The position numbers and the translations under genes are program-made. A DNA stretch of 64,000 bases. Origin: Epiperipatus broadwayi (lineage: Eukaryota > Onychophora > Udeonychophora > Euonychophora > Peripatidae). Positions 23,731 to 36,150 of this stretch are shown here, one piece after another. The notes under the pieces are model-generated. The model saw only the letters and a list, made by a program, of their open reading frames with translations, was not told the origin of the DNA and ran no database searches. The stretch's first letter is position 1. Each line of letters begins with the position of its first letter. The stretch spans positions 9,939,916 through 10,003,915 of the forward strand of contig JAQFVV010006220.1 of assembly GCA_028023455.1 (NCBI GenBank). Direction: 5' to 3'.

Positions 23731-25802
23731 TTTTATGTGTATAGATAGTCATATTAATACTCACCAGCTTAACATTAACAAGAAAATTTATTAATATCTA
23801 TTATTTAATATTTTAAATATTTCTAGAGAATATTTCATTAGAAGGAATTATATGTATGAATAAATTAAAACACACAAATAAAAAATAATAATAAAAATTG
23901 CATTTTTATTGCAACTTTGTATGAAATAAAATATTTTCTTGTTTTTATTATAAAATTGAATTATTACTTAATTATTATTCTAAAAACAGAAGAACATGCT
24001 AGAAAGTTTTTAAATTTGGAACACTAAATTATTAAAAATAGAATATGTAGAAAAACTTTTTAATAGAGTAGTTATGAATCAACCTCTAAAAGTTTATATT
24101 AAATTTAAAAATAAAAATGAAACAAGTAGATTAAATTAATCTTGATTATTATCAAAATGTCTAAAATTCTTTAGGATCAATCCTCATATATAATCTTTAT
24201 TTTAATTAAATAACAAATGAAAATACTGCCTCATAAAATGGCAATTTAACTAAGAAAGAAAAGAATTATATGCAATATCTCAAGGATCAATGTGTAAAAT
24301 TTATCAAACACATTTTCAATGCCATAAATCTTTATTTTTATTGATCACTTATATATTCTGTTCTCAAATAGGTTATCAAAAAAAATATGAAGAACTATTT
24401 TTACTATTTAGTAATTTTGTTTATTTATTAGTTGCTAAAAGAAAAAAAAGTTAATACTTATTGCTATTATAAATCAAGCTAATGTGTATATTTATTTAAT
24501 TTTTTTAAAGATTATTAATGAATTTTAAATATTAACATTATTTAATATAACATTATCATACAAAAAAGTATAGTAATTTTTAATAAACTAATGATCAGCA
24601 TTTGAAGCTAATTGTCAAATTATCCAATATTTATATTTTTAAATGTCTACAATTTGTATTATTTATTCTCGTAATGGAAATTGTGATCTGACAATAATAT
24701 ACTATTTAAACTTTTAGTTGATATGGAATAAATATATTTATGTGCAATTGGAGAAGTATCAGATAAAATAAGAGTGTTATCTATAACTAATACAAAAAAA
24801 CTATTTAGACAATAATTAACATTGTTAGAATATGTTTTATAATTGATCTCTTACAGAAATATGACTAAACAAAACAAAATATTATATAGAAGTTTAAAAA
24901 AAAAAACCGAACAAAACAGAACATATTTTTATTTAAGATTTTGAAAAGTATGCTTGTTTAATATCACTGAATATTTTTTAACTGATGCTGTGTATCGAAT
25001 TAAGTTTGGGTTTTATTTGTTTTCCATTCTGAAGTCTTTCTCTGAATGAAAGTAAAATTGTGTGATAAGAAAGGTATATTATTAAAATAGATATTGTATA
25101 TATATATATGTGTGTAAGCCCCTGTAATAAAAAGGGCATTTCAATTGATATAATGTATACTGAGGTATATAATATTTTGCTTTAACAATGGCATTCCTCC
25201 AGAAATATATAAATAACATTGTTGCTACATATACCCCTAGAGAGAAGAGACATTATAAAACATAAATAAAATGGTGGCTGTTATTCAATATAAGTTCCTT
25301 GAAAAATACATTTATATACAGAATAAGCTTGAGAAACTCAAAGAATACTGAAACTATGATATTTTTTGTATTATGTTTTTTAAATTTATATATATTCTTT
25401 TTTACATTTAATATTAGAATGAGTAAGTAGAAATAAATTGAATTATCTAAGTGTGACCATAAATATCTTTCTTCATTAACTATTTTACTTTTTTTTTTTT
25501 TTTTTTAAGAAAAGCTTTTATTGGTTTATGAAATTCATCAAATAAGGCAACAAAGAATTTTGTATATGGAGATAGATAAATTTTAAGTAAATAATGTATA
25601 TGTATCTATTGGTAAATATATTCTTTAATAAATATTTCTCATTTGATGTTGCATTGTCTACTTTAATGTATTCACTTCCTATAGAGGTATGTATTTAATA
25701 AGGGATTATAGACAATAGTGGATCTGGAAAGGTAATAAATATTCTATATATTACTTAATTTATTAATTTTAATAGTTTTTATATTATTATTAGAAATAAT
25801 TA
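23731..25802. other. AT-rich stretch, nothing recognised
   Basis: A poly-T run lies at about 25489-25506 and a short (AT)n/(GT)n tract near 25100. No coding signal. Confidence 0.5.
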
Positions 25803-25875
25803 TCCATCATCATTATCATTTTCAAACACTATCGATCTACTTCAAGATAGAGATCTCCCCAAATTCAATCCATCT

Positions 25876-26354
25876 TCATCTTCTAGTCTCTCTTCTCCAC
25901 ATTATTCCAGTACCCTTCCTTATTTCTTCCATCCATCTCACATGAGATATGTTTCTACATCTTTTACAATCTCTTGGAATCCAATTTAAGATTTCCACTG
26001 ACCATCTATTATTATCTCTTCTAGCAATATGTCTAGCCCAATTCCACTTCAGTTTGTTAATTCTTTCAATGATGTTAATAACACTTGTTTGTTCACCCAC
26101 ATATTATTTTTCATTTTTGATCTCTTCTACTTATTCCTAATATGCTTCTCTCCATCTTTGGTTGAGTAAGTTTAAAGTCTCTGTATTGCTCTTTTGTTAA
26201 GTATCCAAGTTTCAGATCCATAAGTAAGAACTGGCAAAACACATTTATTAAAATCCTTTCTTTTCAAACACATAGGCATATTTCCTTTTAACATTAAGTT
26301 ATTTTTACCAAAAGCATTCTGGCCAAGTTTAATTCTATGATTAATTTCATCCAT
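25876..26354 (-). pseudogene. RTE post-RT and C-terminal domain remnant
   Basis: Two minus-strand open segments carry the YGSETW motif and the C-terminal KLKWNWARHIARRD ... RWMEEIRK block typical of RTE/BovB elements, separated by a frameshift or stop near 26100-26170. Confidence 0.9.
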
Positions 26355-26559
26355 TATGTTTCCATTATGTTAGCCAAAGTATTTAAAATTGTTAACTTCT
26401 TCTAATTCATCATTACCAATCTTTATTTCCATCATTTAGAAAATGCATTAACATTACTTTATCTTTTTAACTTTTACTTTTAATCCTAAGTTTTTACTTC
26501 TATTTGATAATTTTTGCAACAACTTGAAGCTCTAAAGCATTATTTTCAAAACAATTACT

Positions 26560-26859
26560 TCATCTGAAAAATGTAGATGACTTAAAAATAATCTCCATTT
26601 ATTTTTACTCCCTTAGCTTTCCATTTTAATCCACAAAATACTTTTGCAAAACTGCGGAAGAATGTTTTGGAGATATGGAGTCATCCTGTTTTACACCTTT
26701 CTCAATGTTAATCTTTCTAGTATCATTATGTAAGTTAATTGTAGTTGTTGCATTTTTATAAATATTTTTCAGAATATGACAGTATCCTGGGTCTATATCT
26801 TTATGATCTAATGCTTTAATCACTGAAGAAATATTTATAGAAACAAATGCCTTTTTCAT
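26560..26859 (-). pseudogene. RTE reverse transcriptase core remnant
   Basis: Minus-strand frame 26626-26859 holds the YEKAFDS-equivalent (KKAFVSI) and GVRQGDxISPK-equivalent (GVKQDDSISPK) motifs. The active-site aspartates are FSDE in the adjoining sequence. It is catalytically dead as written. Confidence 0.88.
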
Positions 26860-27985
26860 AATCTACAAATCCAAAGCATAATGGTAATTTGTATTCATTT
26901 GTTCTTTCTATAACTTCTCTCAATACTTGGATGTGATCCATTGTACTAAAACCACTCTTAAATCCAGTTCGTTCTTTTGGTTGGTTAAAATTCCATATTT
27001 TCTGTAGACATATTGTAATTATTTTGGTAAAAAATTTGTATAGAACTGATAAAAGATTGATAGATCTGTATTTTTTTTAATATCTTCTTTATCATCTGGT
27101 ATATTTTTATCGTTTAGGCATTTGGTATATAACTTTGCCAAAAAAAAATTGTTTCTTCACCTGCTACTTTTAAGATATCGATTATAATTCCATCATTACT
27201 GGAGCTGTTCTCTTCTTTATAAATTTAATTGTAGGTCTCATTTTTTAATTTAAAATCATAGATAATTTAGAAAACATAGTAGTTATAGGAGGTACTTTTC
27301 CTTGTTCTTTATTGCTACATAATTCTTGATAGAACTCTTCTATACATTTCATAATGTCATCCCTTTTTTAGTAATAGTTCCATCTTTTTTCTTATTGTAG
27401 AGATAAGTTTTCTGTCAATACCAAGATGTTGTTTTACACCCTTGAGACCCTTATTCTCTTCTATAACTTTCCTTTCTAGTTCACAATTATATTTTCTTAT
27501 ATCATTATCAACTCTTTTTCACACCCTTTTACAAAATTCAAGATATTCAATCTTTAATGCATCATTTTTTTACATTATCATATTCCTTCTTTTCTTCATA
27601 AATTGGTTTATCTCAGAAGTATTTTACTGGTCAATTGCTGCTTTTATTTACTAGCTATCTTTGTTGTCATTTTTAAAAGTGTATCAGTTATCTTCCTATT
27701 CAATTCATTAAAATTTGAATCACGTTCAAAATCTATTAATATTTAAAAATAATTTGCAAATTCGTAATTTAAATTCATTGGAATGTTTCTGAAAATTAGG
27801 AATATCAACTGTGAATATTGTTTTTCTTAATAATTTTTCTCTGTCCAGTTTTACATTAACATGTATCTTACTAATTGATGATCATTTCCTGTGTTGAATT
27901 TATAAAGAATATTACAATCTTGAAATATATTTTTTCTGTTAGTCAAAATATAATCCAATTCTGTTGTACCTTCATTTGAATGTTT

Positions 27986-28240
27986 TTATGTCCATTTGTG
28001 TTTAATATTTTTCTCAAAGAAAGAATTCATAATATAAAGGCTCTCTTTTTCTGCAAACTCTACAAGTCTATAATCTCTGTAATTTCTATCACCATAATCA
28101 AATGTACTTATAACACGTTCATCTTTTAATTGTTTACTAATTCTAGCATTAAAGTCTCTCATGACAATTTTAAAATGTTGTTTAGTCTGGGTTTTGGAAA
28201 AAATAAAATAAAACAATTTTGAAGAAAAATCAGACAACAA
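27986..28240 (-). pseudogene. RTE APE-type endonuclease C-terminal remnant
   Basis: An 84-codon minus-strand frame with MRDFNARI (family GDFNAxxG) and LYIMNSFFEK followed by KHKWT, the conserved order in RTE endonucleases. The family GD is MRD here, so the first catalytic block is altered. Confidence 0.9.
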
Positions 28241-29184
28241 AAAGCTAAATATATACTATTCTCTTCATAAAAAGTATGAATTGGAATGGATATAACAAAG
28301 TAACATTCATTAATACAAATGAGAGAAATAATTGGGGAGAAAAACGTATCCTGGAGATGTACTAGTATTTGTCAAATAAATTTCTACTCTAACTGAAAAA
28401 AAAAAACAATTAAAAAACTAGATATCAATTTTATAAATTCGAATAATCAATATATAAAGAGAACTTATAAAATATGTTAATGGTAAACTTGATTGATAGC
28501 TTTGTAGATTCTTGATGCAACTGAGATGATTAAAATATCATTATGCTTAGATATTACAAAAATATTATCAATACAGATAAATTGTCAGTGACTCTCATTA
28601 AGATTGGTTGTTTAAAATATCTGTGGAGAAAGGTGAAAGAGCACACTTAAATTATTGGAGAAATAAAATCCACCGAGCTAATATGTTTACTTTTAATCTG
28701 TAAATTTTTGTAAGAATGCTATTTTTTTTAATGAAGACAGTTTCATATACCATTTGTTACCATCATTAAATACTCACTATCATTGAAATGATATTTTAAA
28801 ATATTGCAGTAAAATAGCAATATTACAGGTAATCAAATGAACAAAACAATGTTCTTCCATGCTAAAACGGATTTCACTTTAGTGAAAAGTCAAGAACCGG
28901 TAAAGTTCATCATTACCCTTAAAAATCTGATAAAAAAAATTATTCTAAATATATCATGATGTTTTTTTGATAACACTTAAAATATTAAATTAATTCATTT
29001 AATTACTTTTATCCAGATTACAGCTTCAAAACTGCTAAATATTAATTGCAGTGTAGTGTAGATATTTTTGTATAGCTTTTAAAAAGACTAAATTGTTTAG
29101 GTTAAATCACAACACATAATATTGTTGAGATTACCTAAAATTAATGCCTCATAGTAATGAGGTAAAAATGCATTAATATGTCAT
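28241..29184. other. AT-rich stretch, nothing recognised
   Basis: No supported gene or repeat. Confidence 0.5.
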
Positions 29185-29196
29185 ATTTCTCTCTTA
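29185..29196. repeat. target site duplication, left copy
   Basis: Perfect 12-bp match to 29364-29375. Confidence 0.9.
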
Positions 29197-29197
29197 A

Positions 29198-29363
29198 GAG
29201 ATTGTAAAAGACCCAGAAAGAGACCACGTGTGAGATGGATGGATGAAATAAGAAAATGTGCAGGGGTGTTGTGGAAAAGAGAAGCTAAAGATCGGAGATG
29301 GATTAAACTTGGAGAGACCTTCATTCTGCAGTGGATTGATAATGGTTGATGATGATGATGGTG
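29198..29363 (+). mobile_element. 5'-truncated RTE/BovB insertion with target duplication
   Basis: Only the last 166 bp of an RTE element. The frame starting at 29197 is open to a TGA and reads KRPRKRPRVRWMDEI, CAGVLWKREAKDRRW and LQWIDNG, followed by the 3' end tgatgatgatgatgg. It is flanked by the perfect direct repeat atttctctctta at 29185-29196 and 29364-29375. It is less decayed than the two long copies, so it gives the best view of the family's C-terminus. Confidence 0.95.
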
Positions 29364-29375
29364 ATTTCTCTCTTA
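29364..29375. repeat. target site duplication, right copy
   Basis: Perfect 12-bp match to 29185-29196. Confidence 0.9.
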
Positions 29376-30394
29376 ATTGAGCTCTGATATATGAGATATG
29401 AAAGTAGTTGACACAAAATGCAAATTATGTGTCCTTGTAACTGAAAAAAAAAATTTAAAATAAATCTATACTAATGTGGTGGGTAAAGGATTAAGGAAAA
29501 AGAGATCAATAAGATTGTTCTAGTGAAATGCATTGGAAGATAGAATGATAATTATGACTAAAATCAGCTACAAGAATGATGATGTATAAAAATTAGTTTT
29601 TATTTAGAGAAAAAAATTTATAAAAAAATACTCTAATGGTTTGCCACTCTAGAGAGATCATATGATGCCCAAATAGTTGAGCTATGAGCCATGGACTACT
29701 ATAATAAACTACATAAGGCAAAAAATCTATTATGTAATGCAAATTAAAATAACAAATAAAAATTATAGTTATTTGAATGATTTTCAAGGCAAGATGGGTA
29801 ACATTTATTATGTGTAAATTTGCCTTTGATTTAGCATATCAATATGCATAGTTATTCTAAAACACTATATAAAATATTTTTCATTCATTGATTATTATTA
29901 TTATTATTATTCTATAGTAAAATCTATACTTAATCTCTTTTTTTTTATTATAACAACTTATACATTTTTAACTTTTATCTTTTCTTGATTTCTCCTATTT
30001 GCTTTCTTCATGATTTTAATGTCTTATTACTGCTATATATAATGTTCAGCAGCAATATAAAATGATATTGGTAATGACTGAACACAGCTATGTTAACAGC
30101 AGAATACTATTTCAAACTAAGTGGTGAGAAAGCAATCATAAACAACTTCTATATACTAATTTGAAAATCGTAAATACTAAAACAAACATAATGAAGAGAG
30201 AGAGAGAGTACTAACATATGCGCATTTTAGATCTAATGATATACAACATGGATTATATGATATTTTTATGTTAAACTACAAGGTTGTCTAGTCATTGATG
30301 CCCCCATTTTGGGCATTACAAAAACAATAATAATAGTGGAATCTAAATTACTTATATTTTTAAGCAAAAAAAGCTTGATATTTTAAAAATAAAA
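29376..30394. other. AT-rich stretch with short simple repeats
   Basis: A (TTA)n run lies near 29890-29910 and (AG)n near 30195-30208. A small hairpin (tgccc/gggca around ccatttt) sits near 30300. No gene seen. Confidence 0.5.
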
Positions 30395-31680
30395 AATGGA
30401 TTATTATTATTATTATCATTATCATCATCATGGTTAAACCACTGGATATCACATGATCACCATTTCTTATGCTAGCACAACTGTTATTAAACAGGCAAAA
30501 CTTCATACAGTAGTCCCACCCTGTGCCAACCAGAGTAAACAATGAATGCTAGAAGGTTAGAGCATAAAATCCCCATCTAATGCCTATTCATCCAATATCT
30601 CCAGACTAGTTTCTGATTTCTGGCCTTTGTCAGTGAGCCTTGGATCTGAGAGCACTGCACCTAGATCTTAGGATCTAATGCAACCCTCCAGCAGCCACTT
30701 TTTATCTCTACTTAACTACAAAACTATGAGAATGAAATTGAAAAATACAATAATATGGGTCTGAACTCAGATCAGCACCCATACATTTTGGTGTTTTTGG
30801 CTCTTTAACAGCTATAGCCACCATTTATTAGGCAGGATTGGTGTTAAATCACTAAACATCCCATGATCACCATCTCTTAAGCTAGCACATCTGTTATTAA
30901 ACAGGCAAAACTCTCCATGTGCCAACCAGAGTAATCAATGGATGCCAGAAGGCTTGTGTATAAAATCCCCATCTAATGCCTATTATTTTCAATCTAAGCT
31001 CAATAGCTTATATAATCATATGGTACTGAACTCAGTCCAGCACCCATACATTTTGGTGGCCACAAGCCAGAAACTAGTCTGGGATATTGGATGAGTAGGC
31101 ACTAGATGGGGATTTTATGCTCAAGCCTTCTGGCATCCACTGATTACTCTGGTTGGCACAGGGTTGCGCTACTGTGTGGAGAGTTTTTCTTGTTTAATAA
31201 GTTATGTTTGTATAAGAGATGGTGATCATGTGATGTTTAGTGGCTTAACACCAATCCTGCCTAATAGGATAATGGTGGCTGTGGCTGTTAAAGAGCCAAA
31301 GACATCAAAATGTATGGGTGCTGAACTGAGTTCAAACCCATATGACTATGTAAGCTATTGAGCTTAGATTGAAAATATTGTGTTTCAATTTCATTCTCAT
31401 AGTTTCGTAGTTAAGTAGAGATAAAAAGTGGCTGCTAGAGGGTTGCATTAGATCCTCAGATCTAGACCCAGTGCTTTCAGATCCAAGGCTCCTCACTGAC
31501 AAAGGCCACAAGCCAAAAACTAGTCTGGGGATATTGTATGAGTAGGCACTTGATGTGGATTTTATGCACAAGCCTTCTGGCATCCAATGATTTCACTCTG
31601 GTTGGCACAACTGTATGGAGAGTTTTCCCTGTTTATTATTATTGTTGTTATTATTAATAATATTATTATTATTATTGTGC
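30395..31680. repeat. inverted cluster of a ~430-470-bp GC-richer monomer
   Basis: Reverse-orientation unit about 30420-30850, partial reverse unit about 30842-31060, partial forward unit about 31061-31240 and forward unit about 31225-31635. Landmarks shared between arms are gatggtgatcatgtgatg, aagccttctggcatcca, ctctggttggcaca, gatggggattttatgc, aaactagtctgg, gatccaaggct, agatctagacc, agagataaaaagtggctgct, aaatgtatgggtgctgaact and taggcaggattggtgtta. Both outer edges meet trinucleotide runs (TTA/TCA at 30395-30430, TTA at 31636-31680). The right-hand run is also the 3' tail of the neighbouring LINE. Short frames on either strand are not conserved between units, so I do not treat it as coding. 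Confidence 0.85.
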
Positions 31681-32409
31681 TTCAATAATATACTTTATTG
31701 TCAACAAAGGTTATATGATATTTACATACTTATGCCTTAGCTACAGTGCATGATGATTTTTACAATTTGGTTTGATTGAGATTTTCATTGCTAATTACAT
31801 AGGGATGGTTGTATTGAATAGGAATCTACATTAGTTAACCTATTCAATTACAATATTTTAGAAACTCTGGGTTTTCATACTAGATTTTTTCACATTATAT
31901 GTTTGTTATTGCTATTGTTGTTTAATTTTATTAGTTGTTTCTTATCTTGTTGTTAGTTAGTGTCGCTTCTTCCATCTCTCATTAATATGCTGTTATTGTC
32001 TTTGTTCATTGGTCAAAAGTTTTATTCATTGTTCACCTGTATATGAATCCATATGTTAAATCGTCCTTTTAGTTTCTTGTTCATTGTTGGTTTTGTTTGC
32101 ATAGGCTGAGCTTATATAATGACTAGTTTTACATGCTCTCATAAATTAGCTTGTAATTTTAATAGTGATCAGGTGTCTGCATAGATATCTGGATGGGCAA
32201 TATTTGCATCTCTGTTCCTTATTTATTGTAGCTTGTTGTAAAATGTTGCCAGATGCCATCTGGTATTATTTCTCAGGCTGAATATACATTGTGTGAACCA
32301 AAATGCATGAAGTCCAAAGTTTGCTACTCATGCTGTAGGAGTAGTCTACTTGTGTGTAAAATCTGTTAGCTGTTGTATAGTTTGTCTGTTCTATATTGAT
32401 TCAGCATAT

Positions 32410-32839
32410 TGTTTCATGTAGTATTAAATGCTGTACAATTGTAAAATATGTGTTGTTGAGTTTCTTCAACAGCATGGTATAGGTTGCTGAATGGGTCTAT
32501 TGATCTATAAAGACAATGGTATCATAAGAAATAGGATGTTGGTAGGGCAAATAGAGTTAGCTTGATCAAGAAGTCAAAGAATTTCCATTCCATTGACCAT
32601 TTTGTGAAGTTTTTAAGGAGTTGTTTGTTATTTACTCCCAGTATTGGGCTAAAGTTCTGGTTGCTTGTGGCTGGGTTGATCAACTCGTATGTCTGCCAGT
32701 ATGTGTATTTGCTATCAAATGTGAATGTTGTAGTTTTGACATTGATTTGTACTGAGTGTTCTAATAATACTGGATATCCATATGTGGTGGGTGGATGATC
32801 TGTAGGGATTATTTGAGGTTTTGTAGCTGCTGAAACCAT
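32410..32839 (-). pseudogene. LINE ORF2 C-terminal domain and zf-RVT remnant
   Basis: Frame 32522-32839 reads YWQTYELINPATS, WKFFDFLIKLTLFALPTSYF. This aligns with CWEAYHLTNSLISL and KFFNLLVKLNLDAFPTCHF in the fragment at 43940-44437, so both belong to one family. Just beyond the stop, the same frame continues with NLYHAVEETQQHIFYNC, corresponding to CPLCHREDGTINHIFTQC. The first two zinc-binding cysteines have been lost. Confidence 0.8.
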
Positions 32840-33030
32840 GCAGTGATCTTTGCCAGTAAGTTTATTGTTGTTTGTGTGTGGAACACATGTATTGTGTGTA
32901 GCCCCAGACCAGTCTGTATAGCTGACTAAGTTTTTTTGATTGGAATGACTACAGTCTTCCTACCCCATAGTAGTTTGCTACAGAGTGATAATATGGCCAT
33001 TGTAAAGTTTTTTGTAAAGTTGACAATAGG

Positions 33031-33147
33031 TGAATAATCTGCAGTTCTTGTTGTTATGAGTGCACTTTTGAATATAGAGATAAGTATGCATGAATAATCT
33101 GCAGTTCTTGTTATGAGTACACTTTTGAATATAGAGATAAGTATGCA
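33031..33147. repeat. in-frame tandem duplication inside LINE ORF2
   Basis: A 60-bp unit (33031-33090) is followed by a 57-bp copy (33091-33147) that lacks one 'gtt'. Both lengths are multiples of three, so the minus-strand frame repeats ISIFKSxLIT(T)RTADYS. It may be a variant of the source element rather than later decay. Confidence 0.9.
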
Positions 33148-33425
33148 TTTGATAAAGATGTGGTTATGTTTGAGCTTATTTTGAACTGTTTGTCTCATTC
33201 CATGCACTCAAAGGTAAAATGGAAATCCAATAAATGAAGTAGGTTTTCCTTGATATAGCTGTGTGTAGGGTTTGTTAATATAAACTATGCTGATGTTTTG
33301 CTTAGGTTGAATTGTAATTTGTGCATGACTGTCTAATTTTGTAGTATTCTTTCAAATACTGGCATTTATGTTAGAAACCCTGTCATGTAATTTATGTATG
33401 CAATATGTGGAATATGTTGGGCAGT

Positions 33426-34295
33426 TCATAGTATTAATATTACTGGTAATTCATTTTCAATCTGTTTTAAGAGTGGATTTATATATAGAATAAATAGCAG
33501 TGCACTGAGTGGGGATCCTTGCGAAATTTGATTGTATGGTAGTAAATATTGTTGTGTTTCTGCTGCTAAGTGTGAGGTGTATCTTTTGATTGAGTAAGAG
33601 ATTTGCAATGATGTATAGTAAGGTGGATGGAATTGTTGGTAGAATTGCTGTACTTGCAAGCACATTCATTAAGATGTCTATTGCACAGAATCAAACACTG
33701 TCATATTTCCAGTTGAATTGCAGTTGGGACATATTTTTTATCTTGCTGCACAGCACTTTGTATTATTTTAAATACAAGTGCAGACTGTGTGGTGGAGGAG
33801 TTCTTTATTGCATACTGCATGTTTGATATCAGGGGCAGTATGTATGTTTTTATTTTATCTTTGACTACCTTTTCTAATAATTTAATTCCCAATAAACCCA
33901 TGGAGATGGGTCAAATGTTATTGAGATTTGAAGTGGCTGTTGTTTTTTTGTTATATAAAACTATTGCTATTGGATATAGTCCTCTAGTATTGTATATTTT
34001 TTGGAATAGGAAATTAGATGGGTGCAAAGGTACTCTGTGGTAAATTGACTCAAATGTGAAAAGACAAATACCAGTATGCAATTGGTTCTAGGTGGCAACT
34101 GTTGGGAATTTTTTTAAGCTTTTCAGCAATTTTCTGGATCTGAAAGGGAATATCTGTTTCAGGTATTCCCAACTCATCACTGATTGGTGTGTATTGCTTA
34201 TATGTTTGGAGCTTTTGCTTGAAATTTTGGTATATGGGTTCCAGCATGTTACGTCCTGCATAGATATTGTCATTTATCTCAATTGCCATGGGCAC
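33426..34295 (-). pseudogene. LINE ORF2 reverse transcriptase region
   Basis: 33701-33901 reads GIKLLEKVVKDKIKTYILP, the early RT block, with SSTTQSALVFKII after it. In 33426-33665 the motif SQGSPLSALLFILYINPL is well preserved and matches RT motif B. 34050-34295 is the linker before RT. At least three frame breaks separate these blocks, and I could not find an intact YADD-type box. Confidence 0.85.
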
Positions 34296-34392
34296 TTTTC
34301 TGGTTGATGGATAGCCTAGTGCCCAGCAGATATATTGACATGTCCATGTGTGTTATTGCATGAGGCATTTTTTTATGTGGCAAGGTATTCTT

Positions 34393-35311
34393 TTAATTAC
34401 TTAATGTATTGTAGTAAAGCTTTGTTAGTTTTTGTATGTATTGGTGAGTGTTGTGCATGGGTCTGATGATGGTGATTCTCTTGTGGAGAATGTCTGCTAG
34501 TGCCATTAATTGGGAGGATAATGGTGAGTATCTTGTCATGTGATGTATGTTGAAGAATAGTATATTGATGAATGATTGATATTTTTGAATTGGATCTTGT
34601 GACATATCGTTAATTTTATTTAGCATGATGTAAATCTCTGAGAAAAGGAATTTGGTAGTCGTTGTTAATGGTTTGTGTAACATGGTTTGAAAATGAGCAT
34701 GGATTGAATTGGAAGTTGATTAAGTGATGAAGTATTGGTCTGTAGTAGCATAGATCAATAAGTGTGGTATACTGTTGATTATAGAATTTCATTGAATCTG
34801 TGGCAATAAATGCTTGAGCACTCATGAGTGGCAGGTTTAATTGATGTAACCATTTTGTATTGAATTTTTCATAGCTCAAGTTGAAATCATCCATTAATAT
34901 TGTTGAGTTGTGGCTGTTTGTGAACTGGGAGTTTATTATATGAATTATATGTGCTACTATGCTGGGACCTGGGGGTACATACCCAAAAATGTTAACTGTG
35001 GGAATTTGATGTGGGAATGTAGTCATTAGAAGATGTGAGTTAATGTAAATAATTTTGAAGATTGAAAATTTTCAGTTTGAGGCTATAAATATGACTATGC
35101 CTATTGAAGGTGATGATGTATCACTGGAGGATGTGGAAAAGTGTTGATCATCTAGGTGTGTGGCTGGATTAATTTGTGATCCATTACAGATGTTTGTTTC
35201 TAGGAGTACTAGTATTTGTAGTTGTATGATAGTAATCCATTTGTTGAGCTGGTATATTTTTGATACTGAATTAATGCCTCTAACATTCAGCGTTGTTATT
35301 TTAATTTTCAT
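34393..35311 (-). pseudogene. LINE ORF2 APE-type endonuclease and linker
   Basis: 35072-35311 starts MKIKITTLNVRGINS and continues LNKWI and ILVLLETN, the N-terminal endonuclease blocks. In 34616-35026, LMDDFNLSYEKF stands for the GDFN motif, TTLIDLCYYRP for the STRIDYI block, and SNHVTQT for the catalytic SDHxP block (Asp changed to Asn). 34393-34683 is the following linker. A frame break lies between 35026 and 35072. Confidence 0.85.
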
Positions 35312-35508
35312 TAACTGTGTAGTTGGGATTGGTTTTGCATTTTTTGTCGTGGTTGTTTTGGAGCTTTACATTGTGTATTCTTACCGATTTGTTTTATTTT
35401 ACATTGTGTATTCGCACTGATTTGTTTTATTTCCATTTAGTTTTAATCTGTTTTGTTGACTTTTGTATCATTCTTCTAATTGGTTTTTGTATTGAGGGTT
35501 TGTGTATC

Positions 35509-36150
35509 TTATGCTTCTTCAGTTTGTGATTCTGTGATTATTAACTGGTTTTTGAATAAATTTGTGATTATTTCCATTGGACTTGAGACCTCATTTATAT
35601 AATCTATGATTGGTGAATCAGAGTTATCATCATATGTCTTCACTTTTTTTGCTAGATTTTTTCTGTTAGGTCTCCCAGGCTTTATTTTACTTTCTGGTTG
35701 AATTGGGTTTGTTAATTGCATTGTTGTGCTAGGATTGATTGCTTGGGGATAGGAATGTCTCCATAATTTTTATGGCTATCTTATTGGCAATAGTATGCAG
35801 TGTGATTTTGTCCATTGCACAGTCAAATTCTGGCATATATACATTTGCTTTAGTTTTTGTGTTATTTTTTGCTTGGCTTCCGTTTTCTCTTTGGTCATGT
35901 TGCTTGGTTTGGAGTTTTGTTGTTTTTTCTGTGAACAAATCTATAAAATCTAAGCTTGGTATCTCGGCTTTTTTGTTGTTATTATTTCTTTGTATAGTTT
36001 GTTTACTGCTATCCTTGACAATTGCTATCTTTCTTCTGTTTGTATATTAGCGTTGATATTTTGTTTTTGTGAGTGTGCATTTTGATTTCTGTTTACGTTC
36101 TGGCAGTTTAGACATTGTGCACACATTTATCACATGAGTAACACTTTGAT
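35509..36150 (-). pseudogene. LINE ORF1 (gag-like) with CCHC zinc knuckle, broken
   Basis: On the minus strand near 36100-36145, GLKSKCYSCDKCVHNV then, after a one-base shift, NCQN gives the spacing Cx2Cx4Hx4C of a CCHC knuckle. Downstream frames 35729-35938 and 35509-35721 are Lys/Asn/Gln-rich and hydrophilic (KPGRPNRKNLAKKVKT), as ORF1 C-termini often are. ORF1 proteins of this type bind element RNA. Confidence 0.6.

Larger units (their letters stand above)
25803..28240 (-). mobile_element. RTE/BovB-type LINE, decayed copy 2
   Basis: Minus-strand LINE with domains in order. The endonuclease C-terminal part at 27986-28240 reads FKIVMRDFNARI then FDYGDRN, RLVEFAEKESLYIMNSFF and KHKWT. RT at 26626-26859 reads KKAFVSI, IYKNATTTINLHND and KGVKQDDSISPK. 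The active site FADD appears as FSDE near 26560-26590. The post-RT segment at 26172-26354 reads FNKCVLPVLTYGSETWILNK. The C-terminus at 25876-26100 reads IERINKLKWNWARHIARRD then RWMEEIRKGTG. The element ends at 25803 with TCA/TGA trinucleotides, as RTE 3' ends do. Frameshifts and stops separate all blocks. The 5' end is truncated inside the endonuclease. Confidence 0.93.

Noticed and set aside
25949-26140. 63-codon plus-strand frame
   Set aside because: Antisense shadow of the RTE C-terminal domain.
32562-36050. Plus-strand frames at 32562, 33590, 33789, 34092, 35160, 35323 and 35739
   Set aside because: All lie antisense to the minus-strand LINE, which shows recognisable domains.
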